Shown: positions 61,139 through 64,000 of the stretch, piece after piece
Layout: each line of letters begins with the position of its first letter
How positions within the stretch are numbered: position 1 is the first letter of the stretch
Assembly (NCBI GenBank): GCA_964465945.1
Contig: CAYXMM010000001.1
Location: 337,351 to 401,350, forward strand
DNA: 64,000 nt
Direction of reading: 5' to 3'
Source: JAJRPT01 sp964465945
GTDB lineage: Bacteria; Bacteroidota; Ignavibacteria; Kapaibacteriales; UBA2268
Program-made: the position numbers and the translations under genes
Notes under the pieces: model-generated
Seen by the model: only the letters and a program-made list of their open reading frames with translations
What the model was told of the DNA's origin: nothing
Database searches by the model: none

Positions 61139-63568
61139 ATGTATCTAAAGACTTTCTTTCTAATTGCATTTATTGCAATTACTTGTGCAAATACCCTGTT
61201 TGCAAGCGATATTTCTGGTAAAATAACAGATGAAACCTCAGGGCTTGGACTTAAAAGTATCACTGTTAAATTAAAAGAATTGAATATAAAAACCTTCACA
61301 AATTCAGAAGGTGAATATTCATTCAAAAATGTATCAAAAGGCAATTTTACCTTAGAATTAAGCGGGCAAGGTATTAAGCCAAAAACTGAAAAAATCGAAA
61401 TAGGAAATGAAAATGCTTACACTTTTGATTTTTCAGTAGAATATAGAACTATCAATTTAGCTGATATGGAAGTATATTCTTCAAGCCGCCGACTTCAAAA
61501 AATCACCGAAGCCCCTTCCGCTATGTCTGTTATAACTTCCGAGCAACTTAAAGACGCTACAAGCCATGGACAAATCGGAAAAGTTATGGAAAACTTGCCA
61601 GGTGTTGATGTAGTTCAATCAGGAATGAACGACTTCAATATCAACGTTCGTGGCTTTAATAACTCAATCAATAGAAGAACCTTAGTTCTAATTGACGGAA
61701 GAGACCCTTCAACTCCTATGTTAAATTTGATTGAATGGAACTCATTACAAACAAATATGGCTGATTTAAAGAAAATCGAAGTTGTGAGAGGTCCTGGCTC
61801 CGCTTTATATGGAGCAAATGCCTATAATGGTGTTATCAATATCACAACTTATAGCCCAAAAGATGTCTTAGGAACAAGAGTTTCAGTTACTCGTGGTGAT
61901 TATAATTCAAGACGTCTCGCAATTAGAAATGCAGGAAAAATTAACGATAAACTTTACTATAAAATCAATTTGGGTGACAGTCAACAGAAGCAATCTTGGG
62001 TTACTTCAAGAGATACTGCTCATGGTGGTCATTTAGAATATGCAGGTTTGAAACCAGATTTAATTGGAAATCGACCAGGCAATGGCTTTATAACTAATAT
62101 AGATTCTCTTTTTAATGCACATAGAATGACGTTTTCTTATTTGGGTTCATTACGATTAGATTACGAATTGAATGATGAGGCAACTTTAACAGGAGAAGTT
62201 GGTTATAACCGATATGGGAACGAATACTTTGCAAATCAAACAGGTAGAATCTTAATCCCAGATATTGAAAGCCCTTTTGCTCGTCTTAGTTTCAATAGCA
62301 CTCATTGGAGCATAAATTCAATTTGGAGAAACAGATATGCTGTTGTCCCTCAGATAGTATTAAATGCACCTGCATCTTCTGGCGAGAACTCAAATGTATT
62401 CTTATTAGACGCTCAGTGGAATAACCAATACTTGAATGATAGACTAAAAGTAATTGCAGGGGCATCAGTAGAAAATCAATCAGTTATTACCGCATCTGCT
62501 GGCTCTGCACCATTACTTTCACCTGATAGTGTTAATTATAACTATTTTGGTGTGTATGGACAATTAGAATATAAAATATTAGATAACTTAAACTTCGTTT
62601 TTGCTGGTAGAGTAGATAATTCAAAGTTATATAACAGCACACAATTTTCACCAAAATTTGCATTAGTTTGGGAACCAGTCAAAAATCAAACATTTAGACT
62701 AACACTTAATAGATCATTCTTGCGACCAAATTATTCAGATTATGGGCGTTTATCACCTGCTGGTGCTCCACTAAACCTTCATGCTTTAGATTCTTCTATT
62801 GCTGCTGAATTTGGAGTAGATAAGTTAGGACTTGAAACTGTTAAGCAACTAAATGTCGGGAATCCAAAAATAGGTGTAGAAACAGCATGGTCTTATGAAG
62901 CAGGGTATAAAGGTGTTATAAGTGATAAATTATTTATTACTGCCGATGTTTATTTCAACCAAAGAAGCAATTTTATCTCAAATCCATTACCAGGATTAGC
63001 TTTTTCTCCATTAAGATATAGTAGCGACGCTGCAAACCAAAAATTTAAAGAAGCAATCGGAAGCTTTAACTATGATGCTATTGCAATGTATCCAAAAACA
63101 GGTCAAGCATCAATACTTGTTGCTCCTGTGAATATTGGACTTGTAAATGAATACGGAACAGAAATTGGCTTTAATTATTATTTGAATGATAATTGGTTAA
63201 TAACTGCAAACTACTCATATTTAGCGATAGATATTATTGAAAATAACTCACCTACAAACAAAATATTACCTAACACCAGCCCAAATAGAGTAAATGTCGG
63301 CTTTGAGTATAACGATAAAATTTTCAATTTACCATTTAAAATCATCGCTAATGCAAGAGGCGTAGAAAGTTTCAAATGGATAGCAGGATTTTACGAAGGA
63401 AATGTTCCAGGTTATTTTGTAGTTAATCTTTCTGGAGATATTGACCTTACTAAAGAAATTAACTTGGGCTTTAATGTATTCAATCTCTTAGACAAAAAGC
63501 ACTATGAAATCTTCGGTGGAACATATCTAAGAAGATACGGCTCAGTAAGTTTATCATACACATTATAA
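61139..63568 (+). CDS. TonB-dependent outer-membrane receptor
   Basis: This 809-aa receptor has a signal peptide, a carboxypeptidase-D-like N-terminal domain (ISGKITDETSGLGLKSI, about 22-98), a plug (about 110-235, with GQIGKVMENLPGVDV, FNINVRGFNNSINRRTLVLID and KIEVVRGPGSALYGANAYNG) and a barrel of about 22 strands ending in RYGSVSLSYTL. The plug keeps typical TonB-receptor motifs. The substrate could be a siderophore, vitamin B12 or an organic compound; no binding-site clue is visible. The ATG follows the MFS stop directly, behind an AGGAGA ribosome binding site. Confidence 0.9.
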   Translation: MYLKTFFLIAFIAITCANTLFASDISGKITDETSGLGLKSITVKLKELNIKTFTNSEGEYSFKNVSKGNFTLELSGQGIKPKTEKIEIGNENAYTFDFSVEYRTINLADMEVYSSSRRLQKITEAPSAMSVITSEQLKDATSHGQIGKVMENLPGVDVVQSGMNDFNINVRGFNNSINRRTLVLIDGRDPSTPMLNLIEWNSLQTNMADLKKIEVVRGPGSALYGANAYNGVINITTYSPKDVLGTRVSVTRGDYNSRRLAIRNAGKINDKLYYKINLGDSQQKQSWVTSRDTAHGGHLEYAGLKPDLIGNRPGNGFITNIDSLFNAHRMTFSYLGSLRLDYELNDEATLTGEVGYNRYGNEYFANQTGRILIPDIESPFARLSFNSTHWSINSIWRNRYAVVPQIVLNAPASSGENSNVFLLDAQWNNQYLNDRLKVIAGASVENQSVITASAGSAPLLSPDSVNYNYFGVYGQLEYKILDNLNFVFAGRVDNSKLYNSTQFSPKFALVWEPVKNQTFRLTLNRSFLRPNYSDYGRLSPAGAPLNLHALDSSIAAEFGVDKLGLETVKQLNVGNPKIGVETAWSYEAGYKGVISDKLFITADVYFNQRSNFISNPLPGLAFSPLRYSSDAANQKFKEAIGSFNYDAIAMYPKTGQASILVAPVNIGLVNEYGTEIGFNYYLNDNWLITANYSYLAIDIIENNSPTNKILPNTSPNRVNVGFEYNDKIFNLPFKIIANARGVESFKWIAGFYEGNVPGYFVVNLSGDIDLTKEINLGFNVFNLLDKKHYEIFGGTYLRRYGSVSLSYTL

Positions 63569-63576
63569 GCAACACA

Positions 63577-63612
63577 AAAGGAAGAAATGAAAATTTCTTC
63601 CTTTTTTTTTTT
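63577..63612 (+). terminator. Terminator after the TonB receptor gene
   Basis: A long stem, AAAAGGAAGAAAT/ATTTCTTCCTTTT, with a 4-base loop is followed by a T run. Confidence 0.88.
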
Positions 63613-64000
63613 ACACAAAGTCAAGGTTAATTCTTAACTATTCTGTATCAAAGTCAACGATACTTATAATGATTAACAAACAGTGATTCTGAGCAGAGTC
63701 AAAAATTATAAAAAAAGCACAACTATTAATTTTTCACATAACCTACCTAGGACTATTCTGAAAAAGTTCAGTATATTAATAAATATGTTTTCAAAAAACT
63801 AATCATTAAACTTTTCAAAATTACTGTTTATTTTAGTTCATTTGTTTATTAACCTTCAGAAGATTACAAAACTAATTTACAGCAAAAAAACTATCTCGCC
63901 CAAATATTTCCCCTTTCACACAATATTTCTTCCATTTTGTTAAGCACATTTTCTTGCAGACGAAAACGACAATATTTTTACACATATCTTATAACTATCA
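63613..64000. other. AT-rich end of the window without a recognised gene
   Basis: No supported gene, RNA or repeat is seen in these 388 bases. A minus-strand frame of about 38 codons near the edge is too short and shows no recognised motif or ribosome binding site. Confidence 0.45.

Noticed and set aside
63880..63990. Short minus-strand frame near the window end (reads CKKMCLTKWKKYC)
   Set aside because: It is only about 38 codons, preceded by several stops, with no ribosome binding site and no recognised motif.

Overview
The window is AT-rich chromosomal DNA from a Gram-negative bacterium of the Bacteroidota/Chlorobi (FCB) group. Several proteins end in type IX secretion (T9SS) C-terminal sorting domains. 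Outer-membrane biogenesis genes (two OmpH/Skp chaperones, lpxD), many beta-barrels ending in Phe, and menaquinone and kynurenine enzymes support this. Some promoters resemble the Bacteroidota TTG-N19-TAnnTTTG type. The style of one sorting domain (a terminal HGTETRTRKI motif) recalls Candidatus Kapabacteria, but that placement is memory-based and tentative. No rRNA, tRNA, CRISPR array, transposase or phage genes were recognised.

Layout. 0-11.5 kb is mostly housekeeping: a stand-alone CheB-like regulator, recX, a surface protein, ompH-ompH-lpxD, dapA, cdsA with a DUF2142-like membrane protein and a lipoprotein, and an enoyl-CoA hydratase. 11.5-16.4 kb carries secreted proteins and a pair of hairpin-rich intergenic repeats. 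16.5-22.3 kb holds a second crotonase, a flavodoxin, a barrel protein and a large S9 peptidase. 22.3-29.3 kb is a duplicated locus. An intact sigma-54 activator faces a cassette of cysteine-rich secreted protein plus T9SS surface protein. A truncated copy of the activator, identical to it over about 378 bp, faces a second cassette whose cysteine-rich genes are frameshifted. 29.4-31.5 kb has a sugar nucleotidyltransferase and metK.

31.5-38.8 kb is an accessory region built of broken gene tails and toxin-antitoxin (TA) modules. One PIN-type TA pair lies between two direct repeats that encode a T9SS tail plus terminator. Three further TA pairs alternate with four fragments of an RHS-repeat core (RHS-TA-RHS-TA-RHS-TA-RHS). 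A complete prolyl oligopeptidase sits in the middle.

38.8-64 kb returns to chromosomal genes: uppP, a DUF2520-type oxidoreductase, a 1029-aa SBBP/Ig/T9SS protein, an aspartoacylase-like metallohydrolase, an OmpA/PD40 envelope protein, kmo, a peroxiredoxin and a TPR histidine kinase. A tandem array of seven paralogous small beta-barrels (52.8-57.3 kb) follows. Next come a PEGA lipoprotein, an unusual YidD-like/TPR/membrane-domain fusion, and a menA-MFS-TonB receptor run.

The genes most likely to work together are the envelope ones: the OmpH chaperones escort barrel proteins, LpxD, CdsA and UppP make lipid precursors, and T9SS exports the surface proteins. The most interesting regions are the RHS/TA array, the duplicated sigma-54/Cys-rich/T9SS locus and the seven-barrel array. 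All three look like sites where homologous recombination reshuffles surface or selfish genes.
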